Positions 54,090 through 63,372 of a DNA stretch of 64,000 nucleotides are shown one piece after another (the first letter of the stretch is position 1; every line of letters starts with the position of its first letter). The stretch covers positions 2,480,001 through 2,544,000 of the forward strand of contig NZ_CP121684.1 of assembly GCF_029760935.1 (NCBI RefSeq), in the 5' to 3' direction. The notes under the pieces were generated by a model that searched no databases, was not told the origin of the DNA, and was given only the letters and a program-made list of their open reading frames with translations. A program made the position numbers and the translations under genes. The DNA comes from Lysinibacter sp. HNR. Its GTDB lineage: Bacteria; Actinomycetota; Actinomycetes; Actinomycetales; Microbacteriaceae.

Positions 54090-55472
54090 ATGAAACGCCC
54101 CTCCCGCTATTCCCAGAGCCCCGAACCCGACGGTTTACCTGAAGAATCAGGTAACACGCTCCCCCGTCGGACTCGACGCGTATACATTCGGCGTCGCGTA
54201 GTTGTCATCGTGGCCGCAAGCCTCGCACTCGTGTTGGGTGGAACCGCAGCGTTTGCGTTTGCATTTTTTAACGACATTTCCAACAGCATCAACCGCTCCG
54301 ATTTCACACTCCCCGGGAACGAAAAGGGGGAGGATACCTATCCCCAGAACACCGATGAAACCAACATCCTCGTCATGGGATTAGACAGTCGCCTGGATCA
54401 AAACGGTAACCCCCTGCCCGAGGAGGTGTACCAGGCGCTACGCGCGGGGAACGAGCAAGACGGGGGATACAACGCAAACGTACTCATGTTTGTCCACATT
54501 CCCGCGGGCGGTGGTAAGGCGGTGGGGATATCCATCCCTCGCGATAACTATGTTGAGCTTGTGGGTGCCCCGATGGGGGTGACTAACTCAAAAATTAAAG
54601 AGGCCTATGGCCTGGCGCTTAACGAAAAGCTGGGTGAACTCCAGTCGAGAACCGATATGACCGACGAGGAGGCCTACCAGGAGGCACGCGCCGCCGGTCG
54701 TCAATCGCAGATCTCCACGGTGTCACGTTTTCTTGGTGATGTTCGTATCGATCACTTCATCGAGGTAACCATGGGCGGCTTTTATCGTATTGCCGAGGCA
54801 GTGGCCCCCATCCAAGTGTGTCTGAATCAGGCAACGGAGGACATCTACTCTGGCGCAGATTTTCCAGCGGGTATTCAAGATATCAGCGCGGAGCAGGCCA
54901 TTAGCTTTGTTCGCCAACGCCGTGACACGGGTAACGCTGAAATAGAGTTCACTGACTTTGACAGGACCCGCCGCCAGCAGGCATTCCTCGTTTCGCTAGG
55001 ACTTAAGCTCAAAGACAAGGGAACTCTGAGCGATCTGGGAACACTGCGCTCCCTTATCGACGTCGCAAAAGAACACGTTGCCCTCGATAGCAGCTTTGAC
55101 CTGCTCAGCTTTGCATCCGTTGGATACAACCTTTCTTCCGGAAATATTAGTTTTGTTACGCTGCCAATCGTCGAGTTCGGTACGATCAACGGCAGTTCAG
55201 TGAACATTGTCGATCTCCAAGAAATACACAGCACGGTGGCCGCGCTCCTCAATCCGGAAACGTCCGGGGCAACGGCAACCCCCGATGCACCAGACGGAGC
55301 GGACCCCGGCGACAGCGTCGACTCAGACGAGAGCACCGATAAAAAAGACAACCGGGAGCAGGGACCGTCCGCACCACCCTCTGCCAACGACGGCCCTTCA
55401 GACAACGGCCCCACCGTTTATGAAACATGGGAGACACCGCTTAACGCAGGATCTGTACCGTGTGTAAAATAG
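54090..55472 (+). CDS. LytR-CpsA-Psr (LCP) family glycopolymer ligase
   Basis: A 460-residue membrane-anchored enzyme that attaches lipid-linked glycopolymers to peptidoglycan. Short cytoplasmic tail rich in Arg, one helix (VVIVAASLALVLGGTAAFAFAFF), then the LCP domain: TNILVMGLDSR, ADVLMFVHI-like NANVLMFVHIP, AVGISIPRDNYVEL (catalytic Arg/Asp), and AISFVRQRRDTGN. The C-terminal 70 residues are acidic and low in complexity. ATG 54090 with GGAG upstream is preferred over the frame's first codon. Followed 21 bases later by an FtsW-like gene. Confidence 0.9.
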   Translation: MKRPSRYSQSPEPDGLPEESGNTLPRRTRRVYIRRRVVVIVAASLALVLGGTAAFAFAFFNDISNSINRSDFTLPGNEKGEDTYPQNTDETNILVMGLDSRLDQNGNPLPEEVYQALRAGNEQDGGYNANVLMFVHIPAGGGKAVGISIPRDNYVELVGAPMGVTNSKIKEAYGLALNEKLGELQSRTDMTDEEAYQEARAAGRQSQISTVSRFLGDVRIDHFIEVTMGGFYRIAEAVAPIQVCLNQATEDIYSGADFPAGIQDISAEQAISFVRQRRDTGNAEIEFTDFDRTRRQQAFLVSLGLKLKDKGTLSDLGTLRSLIDVAKEHVALDSSFDLLSFASVGYNLSSGNISFVTLPIVEFGTINGSSVNIVDLQEIHSTVAALLNPETSGATATPDAPDGADPGDSVDSDESTDKKDNREQGPSAPPSANDGPSDNGPTVYETWETPLNAGSVPCVK

Positions 55473-55493
55473 CGAAGTAGTGGACTCCTCACC

Positions 55494-56684
55494 ATGAAAG
55501 CTACAATCGCCCGGTTGCGACTGCCGCGCTCGGAATCCCCCCTTCCGGTCGCCTACTTTCTGGTGACAAGCGCAACCATAGTGCTGGTGGTTCTCGGGGT
55601 TATCATGGTTCAATCCTCCACCGCCGTCACCGCGCTCACGACGGGCAATTCTCTCCTCACCGGCCTCAAACGCCAGGGACTCTTTGCCCTCATCGGCGGC
55701 ATAACCATGGTGGTACTCAGTAGAACACCACAACACATCGTAAAAAAATACGCCTGGGTAGCCCTGGCGGCAGGACTTTTCCTACAGTTGCTCGTCTACA
55801 GCCCCCTCGGATACGAAGCCGGGGGTAATCGCAACTGGATCAGGATAGGCCCTATCTCGGGGCAGCCGGCGGAACTTATGAAGTTTGTATTGGTTATCTG
55901 GATCGCCACGATACTCTCCAACAAAGAACGATTAATCAGCTCTTGGAAACACGCGCTCATACCGGTGGTTCCGGTTGTTATTCTCTCGATTTTCATCAAT
56001 ATTGTTGGTGGAGATTTGGGAACCATATTGGTTATTGTCTGTTTGCTCTTTGGCGCGCTATATTTTGCACAGATCAAAACCCGGATACTGCTTGGACTCA
56101 GCGTATTCTTTGCCGCCGGGGTGGCGGTCATGACGGTCATAAAACCCAATCGGGTGATGCGAGTTATTCACTATCTTGAGACCGACTGTGTCACCGATGT
56201 CGAAAGCTATCACGGGCTCTGTTGGCAACCGTTACACGGCCTCTGGGCGATGTCCCACGGCGGAGTTTTTGGTGTGGGCGTGGGGAACTCAATAGCAAAG
56301 TGGTCGTGGCTTCCCGCCGCCGACAACGACTATATTTTTGCAATTATCGCTGAGGAGTTAGGCTTGATCGGCGCTCTCTTTACCCTCGGAGTTTTTGTTC
56401 TCCTCATTTTTGCTATGGTATGGGCCCTGCGAAAGAGCCGGGATCTTTTCTCCACGGTTGTTTTGGGGGCCGCCATGGTGTGGATCGCCTCCCAGATGAT
56501 CGTTAATATCTCTGTTGTCCTGGGATTTATCCCCGTTTTGGGCGTCCCCCTCCCCTTTGTTTCCTCCGGAGGGACATCGCTTCTTGCCGCTATGGCCATG
56601 ATGGGGGTGGTGCTTTCCTGTATCAGAAACAACGCGAGGGCCGACGACGATTTTTCTATGGGATCGGGAGTGCCACTTCGCTAA
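55494..56684 (+). CDS. SEDS-family peptidoglycan glycosyltransferase (FtsW-like)
   Basis: A 396-residue polytopic SEDS protein. GGNRNWIRIGPISGQPAELMKF, GGDLGT (the catalytic Asp region), GGVFGVGVGNSIAKWSWLPAADNDYIFAIIAEELG and PFVSSGGTSLLAAMAMMG are family hallmarks. The extracellular loop carries Cys232 and Cys243, a pair common in actinobacterial FtsW. It is not in a division/cell-wall cluster here, and no partner transpeptidase lies next to it. Role: polymerises glycan strands from lipid II, perhaps as an additional FtsW. Confidence 0.87.
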   Translation: MKATIARLRLPRSESPLPVAYFLVTSATIVLVVLGVIMVQSSTAVTALTTGNSLLTGLKRQGLFALIGGITMVVLSRTPQHIVKKYAWVALAAGLFLQLLVYSPLGYEAGGNRNWIRIGPISGQPAELMKFVLVIWIATILSNKERLISSWKHALIPVVPVVILSIFINIVGGDLGTILVIVCLLFGALYFAQIKTRILLGLSVFFAAGVAVMTVIKPNRVMRVIHYLETDCVTDVESYHGLCWQPLHGLWAMSHGGVFGVGVGNSIAKWSWLPAADNDYIFAIIAEELGLIGALFTLGVFVLLIFAMVWALRKSRDLFSTVVLGAAMVWIASQMIVNISVVLGFIPVLGVPLPFVSSGGTSLLAAMAMMGVVLSCIRNNARADDDFSMGSGVPLR

Positions 56685-56716
56685 AGATGTGCTGGCGACC
56701 CCGTGGAATATACCGG

Positions 56717-57931
56717 CTATAGTCTCGCTATGCTGGTGGGGGCTTTCTCGAGCGTGGCGGAAGCAACAATCTCACCCGTAACCAGGTTGATCGAGTGAAC
56801 CGACCTGGTCTCCGGATCCATTACATAGGCGGTTCCATCGCTAATGGTCAGTGCGGGGTGCGCTTCTTGCCAATCAGAGGGACCCTCCCAGGAGCCAATC
56901 ACCGCAAAGGAGTCTGTGAATTCACCGGACTGCACATCGAGCCGGTGCAGCGCACCGTCGGTTCCCAGGACGTACGCTTCGTCTCCGGTACCGCGGTCAA
57001 CACCACGCCATGTGTATTCAACCCCGTCGGGCAGGGTCAACAGCCGAGAGGTTTTTAGGGCGGTGTCTATGATAACAAGCTGATCCCTCGCCATGGTCTC
57101 GGCATCCGGGTTGCTACTGTAGTCTCCCACCGTGAAGGTTGAGGTTTCACTGGCGTATTGATCGCTCGTTCGGCCGTGCTCGTCGGGTGCGGCTACCTTG
57201 GTAAACTCGCCGCTGTCGTAGATAAGCACCCCGTCTCGGCACCCAAATACGGCCCGCTCTCCCGCGGCCACCCCCTCACCGTGGATGCCCGGGCACTCCT
57301 CGCTCCGGCTTATCTCCGTCCGAGACGGGTCGAGAGCCCGCACCCCCACACGGTTCTCCGAGTCTCCTAGCGTGGTTAGCAGGGTACCGTCAGACAGGGG
57401 AACAGAAACACCGTGGTGAGGTGCAGCGGAGGGAACGGTCTCAACCCGAGGAAGAGAATCTCGAGACTCCCCCAGCTCACCCGAGTTAAAAACGGTGGTG
57501 TCGCCCGTCCCGTCGGCAAAGAGCGCAGTCTTACCCTCGTGATGCACAACGTGAGCTCCTCTCTCGGCCGCAAAAACGAGATCCGTCAGGCGCGGCCCCT
57601 CAGAGGTTCCGGTGCCGGTGTCTAACACACGAAACCCCTCGCTAGTGGTCACCAATACGTGTCGACCATCCCCCGCCGCGTTGACCGAACTGAACTCATC
57701 AAGAGGTATATCTTCCCTGACCACCAGGGTATCCGGGTCCAATAAGTAAAGCCCTTCCTCGTGGGGGAGGATTAGCGCGGTGTCGCCCAGCCTCGGTTCG
57801 GGTGACGAGGGAATAATCGCACCGGGATTCTCCCCCGGCGTGGAACAGGCCGCAAGTAAGATCGTACTCGCGGCAAAAAACGCAGTGGTAGCGGAGCGTA
57901 TTAAGTGTAGGTTTTTCATCGTTGCTTTCAT
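56717..57931 (-). CDS. AztD-like zinc-chaperone lipoprotein (second copy)
   Basis: A 404-residue lipoprotein (lipobox LLAAC, Cys29) predicted to fold as a beta-propeller, similar to AztD periplasmic zinc chaperones. The pair ECPGIHGEG / AVFGCRDGVL carries the conserved disulfide. It keeps GAHVVHHEGKTALFADGTGD (His motif near 127-131), but where its paralogue has HGDHLHHY it has TGTSEGPRL. It starts 10 bases after the binding-protein gene, at the end of the minus-strand azt operon. Probably hands zinc to the binding protein. Confidence 0.75.
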   Translation of the reverse strand: MKATMKNLHLIRSATTAFFAASTILLAACSTPGENPGAIIPSSPEPRLGDTALILPHEEGLYLLDPDTLVVREDIPLDEFSSVNAAGDGRHVLVTTSEGFRVLDTGTGTSEGPRLTDLVFAAERGAHVVHHEGKTALFADGTGDTTVFNSGELGESRDSLPRVETVPSAAPHHGVSVPLSDGTLLTTLGDSENRVGVRALDPSRTEISRSEECPGIHGEGVAAGERAVFGCRDGVLIYDSGEFTKVAAPDEHGRTSDQYASETSTFTVGDYSSNPDAETMARDQLVIIDTALKTSRLLTLPDGVEYTWRGVDRGTGDEAYVLGTDGALHRLDVQSGEFTDSFAVIGSWEGPSDWQEAHPALTISDGTAYVMDPETRSVHSINLVTGEIVASATLEKAPTSIARL

Positions 57932-57941
57932 TGATCGGGGC

Positions 57942-58931
57942 CTACTCGGGGGGAGACAAGCCAGTGACGATGCGCTCCGTGTTGGTGCGCATCATGGCCA
58001 AGTAGGTATCGGCAGGACTCCCTTCGACATCCAGCGATTCCGTATAGAGTTGAATGATTGTGACGTCAAGGTTGACCTCATCCGCGAGCACACGAATGAG
58101 CTTGTCCGACTGCGAAGATTCCGCAAAAATCGTCTCCACCCCGGCATCGTTGAGAACCGAAGTCAGATCGTGCAGATCAGCAGCGCTGGGTGCGGCCAGA
58201 GTTGTTGCGCTGGGAATCACGGCACCCACGAGGGTAAAGCCAAATCGATCGGCAAAATACCCAAACACGTGATGGTTTGTCACAAGTTTGCGTCTTTCCG
58301 GCGGTATCCGTGAAAATGCCTCTCCCATCTCCCTGTCGAGGGCAACAAGTTCAGCGGTGTACGCGTACTCGTGATCACGAATTGCGCGCTCGTTCACGTC
58401 CCGCACGTTCTTTCGCACACCCTCTGAAATTGCGCGAACAACCGTGATCATCTGCTGCGGATCCGTCCAAAAGTGTGGATCGGGCATCGCCTCGGCGCTC
58501 TCGTCCGGGTTACCCGCACCGCCTTCATCCCGAGGTGGGGGCCCGTGCGCATGTCCGTGATGCGCCTGCGATCCTGGCGCCGGAGGCTCTAGGGCGTCCC
58601 CCACCGCCAGCATCGGGACACCCTGCCTGCGCGCGGCGTCGAGGTGATGCTCCAGCCCCACTTCGAGGCCGAGACCGTTGTGAACAATCAGGTCGGCGGA
58701 AAGAATTCGGGAGGCCTCACGGGCCGAAATCTGAAACGAGTGCGGATCCGCTCCGGGCTTCATGAGGGTGACCACCGTCACCTCATCCCCCACGACGTTT
58801 TGCACCACATCACCCAGGATGTTGGTGGTGACCACCACCAACGGCGGCTGATCTTCACCGGGGGAACACGCGGTAAAACCGGCGAGAAGAAGGACAGAGG
58901 CGCTCAGCGCGGTAAAAAGACGACGCATCAT
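57942..58931 (-). CDS. aztC: Zinc-binding ABC lipoprotein (AztC/ZnuA-like)
   Basis: A 329-residue cluster A-I solute-binding lipoprotein (lipobox AGFTAC, Cys22). Metal ligands: His64 in GADPHSF, His in DPHFWTDP (about 152), His in NHHVFGYFADRFG (about 219) and a C-terminal Glu/Asp (AESSQSDKLIRVLADE). A flexible loop (about 123-150) carries HHGHAHG, which is typical of zinc rather than manganese binding proteins. The ATG overlaps the AztD1 stop by four bases. Confidence 0.9.
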   Translation of the reverse strand: MMRRLFTALSASVLLLAGFTACSPGEDQPPLVVVTTNILGDVVQNVVGDEVTVVTLMKPGADPHSFQISAREASRILSADLIVHNGLGLEVGLEHHLDAARRQGVPMLAVGDALEPPAPGSQAHHGHAHGPPPRDEGGAGNPDESAEAMPDPHFWTDPQQMITVVRAISEGVRKNVRDVNERAIRDHEYAYTAELVALDREMGEAFSRIPPERRKLVTNHHVFGYFADRFGFTLVGAVIPSATTLAAPSAADLHDLTSVLNDAGVETIFAESSQSDKLIRVLADEVNLDVTIIQLYTESLDVEGSPADTYLAMMRTNTERIVTGLSPPE

Positions 58932-60262
58932 CCCACCCCGACCAGAAAACGCGGATCGCTCATATTATCGATGGTGCGCGAAATTCTTGCGGAGTCCTCA
59001 TAGTCAATCTCGTAGATTACCCCCTCCGCGGGAGCATTCACATAGGCTCTCTTCTCCAGGATAATGAGGTTGGGTAGGTGTGCAAGTTCCCTTTCTCCCA
59101 TGGTCTCGGCAAGAATCGGCTCGGTGCTTGCAAGCACCGCTCCCGTCAGCGCGTCGAGAACCTGAACCGTTCCATCCGAGGTCAGGGCCACGAGTTGTCC
59201 CCCGCTATTGTCAGCAGCAACCACCTGGAGCAGGGGCTGCTCAGTGGGGATCAGGGAGAGCTCTCGAGTTCTCACATTGATAACCCAAGCCCCGGAGTCA
59301 CCCGCCACGGCGGCAACTGTGGGACGGCCCGGTCTCCCGTGAAATTCGCGAACCCTGTGCATCTTGGAGGTTCCCTCGGGGTAGGGAAGAAACCCAAACG
59401 CGACGGGTTCTCCCGTTCTTACCGTGGCAAAGAGCACACCGTTTTCACATCCAAAAACCGCTCCCGCGCGCGTGGTGATACCGCCCTCCAGCGCGAGGCA
59501 TTCAGCCTGCTGACCGGGGAGTTCGTTACCCGCATCGTCGTAGGCTTGAACACCGTTTATCTCACCCGTGGCGGAGGGTACACCGGCAAGTATCCGGGAG
59601 GAAAGGACAGACACCGCTCCCCCGCGCGACTCCGATCCTATGCCCGGCTCCCCGCCCGGCTCGAATGATTCGTTCATACCCGACGAGTTATCCGAGCCGG
59701 AGGCCCCATCTTGTTTTATCTCGGCAACCCGCTCTATCTCTCCGCTCCCCAGGGCAGCCGAATCGAAAAGAGTTACCTCGCCACTCGCCTCAGACTGCAC
59801 GACGGTGAGAACCGAGGATGAGGCCACACGGGCAGCACCGGCCCCCAGACCCGCGACGCTTCCAACGGTTCTGGGCTGAGCGAGATAGTGATGAAGGTGA
59901 TCCCCGTGATCCACCGTCCACGCCCCGGAATCCAACACGGTGAGCTCGTTACGTGAGTCCGCAGCAAAAATATAACGCCCATCCGTTGTTATCGCGGTGA
60001 TACCGGAGAGATCTCCGAGAGGTTTTATCTCCTCCGTGGCCAGGTCAAAAAGACTGAGAGAGTTGGCACCATCAACAACCACCAGGTGCAACTGGGCCTC
60101 AGGTTTCTCTTGCGCCCCCGCGACATACCCGTGCGTATCCTCCTGCGAGCTTTCTAAGCCTTCCTGAGGTTCCTGAGCCGCACACGCCGCGCCGAGGAGC
60201 AGCACACAGACCGCCACTAGAGATCCGAAGACGACATATTTTTTTCTAGGATATCTGGTCAC
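58928..60262 (-). CDS. aztD: AztD-like zinc-chaperone lipoprotein (first copy)
   Basis: A 444-residue lipoprotein (lipobox LGAAC, Cys27) with beta-propeller repeats, AztD family. The likely metal motif VDHGDHLHHY is at 118-126, and the conserved Cys pair ECLALEGG / AVFGCENGVL is present. The HVVHH motif of the second copy is replaced here (AARVASSS). GTG 60262 with GGAAAG upstream overlaps the permease stop by 17 bases. It probably binds zinc outside the membrane and passes it to AztC. Confidence 0.8.
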   Translation of the reverse strand: MTRYPRKKYVVFGSLVAVCVLLLGAACAAQEPQEGLESSQEDTHGYVAGAQEKPEAQLHLVVVDGANSLSLFDLATEEIKPLGDLSGITAITTDGRYIFAADSRNELTVLDSGAWTVDHGDHLHHYLAQPRTVGSVAGLGAGAARVASSSVLTVVQSEASGEVTLFDSAALGSGEIERVAEIKQDGASGSDNSSGMNESFEPGGEPGIGSESRGGAVSVLSSRILAGVPSATGEINGVQAYDDAGNELPGQQAECLALEGGITTRAGAVFGCENGVLFATVRTGEPVAFGFLPYPEGTSKMHRVREFHGRPGRPTVAAVAGDSGAWVINVRTRELSLIPTEQPLLQVVAADNSGGQLVALTSDGTVQVLDALTGAVLASTEPILAETMGERELAHLPNLIILEKRAYVNAPAEGVIYEIDYEDSARISRTIDNMSDPRFLVGVG

Positions 60263-61118
60263 TTTTTATACTTTCCATTGCAACTTTGCGAGTTGAACTC
60301 GGGAGAGAGCGAACTGCTCGCTTTACCAGGCTGGAGAGGATACCCACCAGGATGGAGCAGATAACTATGGTGGCTCCGGCCGCCGTTTCCCAGTACCACG
60401 AAACGAGGAGTCCCGAGACAACCGCCAGGCATCCCACAATCGAGGCGAGAAGCATGATGTGCGGGATACGCTTTACCCAGTAACTCGCAGCAATAACCGG
60501 GGAAACCAACAGTCCCACAACAAGAAGCGACCCCACTGCTCCATAGGAGAACACAACCGCGATGGTCACTAAAACCACCAACATGACGTTGGCCGTTCGT
60601 GGGCGCAGCCCCAGGGTGTGAGCCACTCTCCGGTCAAAAGTCAGGGCTACAAAAGCGCGATGCCACCGCAGGGCAACCACGCAGATCACGGCGAGCGCAA
60701 TCGCGAGCAGCAGGATGTCGTTGTTTGAGATAGCTAAAATATCGCCAAAGAGGATGCTCGTCAGATCGATAGCCGCACTGCGCGAGTGCGATACGATAAT
60801 CACGCCGAGAGCAAGCATTCCCACAAAGAACAGTCCGATGCTCGTGTCCTGCGAGTGTCTACCCCGACGGGACATGTAACCGACCCCCAGGCTCATGACG
60901 CTGGCGCTGATGTAGGCCCCGATAATGGCTGGCAACCCCACAATTCCGGCGAGGGCTACGCCGGGGAGAAGCCCGTGAGCCATTGCCTCGCCCAGAAATA
61001 TCATGCCGCGAATCACTGCCCAGGTTCCCACAATCGCGCAGATAACCGCCACAAGCATCCCACCGAACAGGGCGCGCATCATAAAGCTTGTGGAGAGGGG
61101 TTCAAAAAATTCAAACAC
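60246..61118 (-). CDS. aztB: Zinc ABC importer permease (AztB/ZnuB-like)
   Basis: A 290-residue permease with eight or nine helices, ABC-3 family. MMRALFGGMLVAVICAIVGTWAVIRGMIFLGEAMAHGLLPGVALA is the family N-terminus and FGDILAISNNDI a conserved loop. The longest frame begins inside the Zur-like palindrome and is unlikely; GTG 61118 is chosen, although its AGAAGG ribosome site is very close. Forms the channel with AztA. Confidence 0.88.
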   Translation of the reverse strand: MFEFFEPLSTSFMMRALFGGMLVAVICAIVGTWAVIRGMIFLGEAMAHGLLPGVALAGIVGLPAIIGAYISASVMSLGVGYMSRRGRHSQDTSIGLFFVGMLALGVIIVSHSRSAAIDLTSILFGDILAISNNDILLLAIALAVICVVALRWHRAFVALTFDRRVAHTLGLRPRTANVMLVVLVTIAVVFSYGAVGSLLVVGLLVSPVIAASYWVKRIPHIMLLASIVGCLAVVSGLLVSWYWETAAGATIVICSILVGILSSLVKRAVRSLPSSTRKVAMESIKSDQIS

Positions 61119-61139
61119 CCTTCTAGGGTATACGAAATC

Positions 61140-61152
61140 GATAATGATTATC
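61140..61152. promoter_or_regulatory. Zur-like operator
   Basis: GATAAT-G-ATTATC is a perfect palindrome, and the surrounding bases (TCGATAATGATTATCAAT) match the actinobacterial Zur box form TGATAATNATTATCA. It lies between the divergent aztB and aztA genes and overlaps where their promoters should be, so one dimer site could repress both under zinc repletion. Confidence 0.8.
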
Positions 61153-61166
61153 AATAAAATAGGAGA

Positions 61167-61859
61167 ATGAAAATAGATCCCGCCGAATCGACAACAATAC
61201 CCAATGGCCCCGTGCTCACAGCAACAGACATCACAGTCACTTTCGGAAACACCACCGTAATCGAAAACATCTCACTTGAGATACGAGCAGGGACCACCAC
61301 CGCCCTGGCAGGACCCAATGGCTCCGGAAAATCAACGTTCCTCGCGGTACTCACGGGAACACTCCAACCAACCCGCGGAACGGTAACTCGCCCCACCAAC
61401 ACAAGAATCGGCATCATCCCGCAGCGCAGCACAGCCCCCGACAACCTCCCCCTTAACGTCTACGATACAGTCGCCATGGGAAGGTGGGGCATCCGCGGAA
61501 CATGGCGCCCGCTTCGCCATATCGACCGCAGCGCTATCATTCAGAGCATCAAAACCATGCATCTCACCCACCTCACCAAGCGATCACTCCGCACCCTCTC
61601 CGGCGGGGAACGCCAACGCACCCTTATCGCCCAGTGCCTCGCCTCGGAAGCTGACATCCTCCTCATTGACGAACCCGCAACCGCCCTCGACGAGAACTCA
61701 CAACAGCTCATCCGCCAGGCAATCAACTCCGAGCGGCAGCGCGGCGTTGCCATCATTCACGCCACACACGACCCCTCGGTCATCGCAGAAGCCGACTATC
61801 TTCTCCGTCTTGCACCGCCAACCACCGACGCCCCAGATTCCGCAAAAACCACACAGTGA
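61167..61859 (+). CDS. aztA: Zinc ABC importer ATPase (AztA/ZnuC-like)
   Basis: A 230-residue ATPase. Walker A GPNGSGKST (49-57), Q-loop GIIPQRS, signature LSGGERQR, Walker B ILLIDEP, switch HATHD. ATG 61167 follows AGGAG very closely; no better start is seen. Divergent from the other azt genes with the Zur-like site between them, so transporter subunits are split over two transcripts under shared control. Confidence 0.9.
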   Translation: MKIDPAESTTIPNGPVLTATDITVTFGNTTVIENISLEIRAGTTTALAGPNGSGKSTFLAVLTGTLQPTRGTVTRPTNTRIGIIPQRSTAPDNLPLNVYDTVAMGRWGIRGTWRPLRHIDRSAIIQSIKTMHLTHLTKRSLRTLSGGERQRTLIAQCLASEADILLIDEPATALDENSQQLIRQAINSERQRGVAIIHATHDPSVIAEADYLLRLAPPTTDAPDSAKTTQ

Positions 61860-61893
61860 GAGTGCCTGGCGGGCGCGGTCACGGGTCGGGTAG

Positions 61894-63372
61894 CTACTCA
61901 CCCCGCAGGATCTTATGGCTTGTGGAGCTTGCGGAAGAGGTGCAATAAAATCGCCGAGGTGCTGCCGCAAGAAACCGTGATTTAAGGTCGTGCGCCTGTA
62001 ATACCGATGTGCGTATGGCATTAACAATTGGGTATCGTCCGCGGGTGGTATTTCCAACAGCCCAAATGTGCGGTAATGGTTTTCCGCTGGATCGCTCCAC
62101 CGCTAGACGTCTACTCACGGGGAGAGCGCCCACCTCTTCGTCATCTCCAGCAAGTTCAAGAACGCTCCGGCCATCAAATTTCCAGTTTGAACTTTTGAAC
62201 CCAGCAGCCCACACAAGAGCGTCAAGCTCCTCTATTTTTCTCCCGGGACCGTGGAGTTCAAATTTTTTATCGCCGCGATGAATAAAGTGATCACTCCCGT
62301 GCACAACAAGACTCCCCTCCCTGAAGGCAAGGTCAAGAAGGATTGCATTTTCTAGCGGCATCGCAGAAACGTATCGCACTATCCAACGGTATATCGCCTT
62401 CTTCAGAGCAAACATCTTACGCGACGACAATTCGCTCCAATGCTCATTAGCAAGGTCAACAAACTCCCCTACGGCAAGCTGCCAATGAGATTTCCCCTCG
62501 CTCGCCGCGACGATGTCACTCCTCAACTGCGAGCTCGCCGACTCTTCAACCCGCTCTCCCAGGAGCTCGGATTTACCGTAGTTTTCCCCAAACTGTGCCA
62601 GATAATTGCTGAGCCCTTGACAGAACCTTTGGGGCGAAGAACTCCAGTCTTTAAAACGTCGAATCCCTATGGGAAAAGGGGAACCAAGCGGATTCTCCTT
62701 TCTCACAGCCGGGAGCTGACCACTCGGGCTCACCATGACGACTCGTGACGACGCAGCTAAAACTGACCTAGCCGCGTCGATGGCGCTGAGCTTTGTGCCG
62801 AGAACCCCAACAACACTTCCCGGGTGTTCTTGAAGAAAACGTTGAAACCCCGGGTCATATGGCGAATTATACTCACGCAAACTAGTTGACCGGTCAGTAA
62901 TACCGCTCGGACGGTTTAGTGCGCTTAACCCAGGAGCCAGAACCACCTCATCAAACTCATGCGGGTTTTGCGAACTTCCAACCAGGGCAACACCCGTATC
63001 CCGGATAAATATTTTGGAAACTTTTTCGTTTGTAATGTTAACCTGCTGACCAGAGTTTCCCAGCCGAAGGTTTTCTAAAGAGGATCTTAAATAATTACGA
63101 TATAACTGACGAGGCACAAACTGTTCTTGGAGCGGGGAGTTGTTGTTACCGCCTAGCCAGCGCGAGAAGTGAAAATCATCATCCGCGCGAAGCGACATTC
63201 CAGCCACGCTTGTGTTGCATAAGTGACCCTGATCCGGGGTATCAAAAGCTTCCCCTCCGATCCCACCCTTTTCTTCAAAAACTTCAAGATGCTCGACGTC
63301 GGGCAGATCTGCAAGCGCAAGCGCCGCAGCAGTTCCGGATCCCCCCGCACCAATGATTGCAATTCGAGTCAC
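61894..63372 (-). CDS. FAD/NAD(P)-binding oxidoreductase of unknown substrate
   Basis: A 492-residue flavoprotein of the NAD_binding_9 type. N-terminal RIAIIGAGGSGTAAALALA, acidic strand end EVFEEKGGIGGEAFDTP, NTSVAGMSLRADDDFHFSRWL, a second dinucleotide segment VVGVLGTKLSAIDAARSVLAASSRVVMVS, and a C-terminal IWAVGNTTRGRYPIVNAIRTS. Related proteins often accompany siderophore or peptide-modification genes, but nothing here confirms this. Start GTG 63372 overlaps the stop of an upstream frame by four bases, so the two are translated together. Confidence 0.8.
   Translation of the reverse strand: MTRIAIIGAGGSGTAAALALADLPDVEHLEVFEEKGGIGGEAFDTPDQGHLCNTSVAGMSLRADDDFHFSRWLGGNNNSPLQEQFVPRQLYRNYLRSSLENLRLGNSGQQVNITNEKVSKIFIRDTGVALVGSSQNPHEFDEVVLAPGLSALNRPSGITDRSTSLREYNSPYDPGFQRFLQEHPGSVVGVLGTKLSAIDAARSVLAASSRVVMVSPSGQLPAVRKENPLGSPFPIGIRRFKDWSSSPQRFCQGLSNYLAQFGENYGKSELLGERVEESASSQLRSDIVAASEGKSHWQLAVGEFVDLANEHWSELSSRKMFALKKAIYRWIVRYVSAMPLENAILLDLAFREGSLVVHGSDHFIHRGDKKFELHGPGRKIEELDALVWAAGFKSSNWKFDGRSVLELAGDDEEVGALPVSRRLAVERSSGKPLPHIWAVGNTTRGRYPIVNAIRTSVLQAHDLKSRFLAAAPRRFYCTSSASSTSHKILRGE

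Noticed and set aside
55494-56684. Cys pair in the SEDS extracellular loop as a novelty
   Set aside because: As far as I recall, a Cys pair at this place is common in actinobacterial FtsW proteins.
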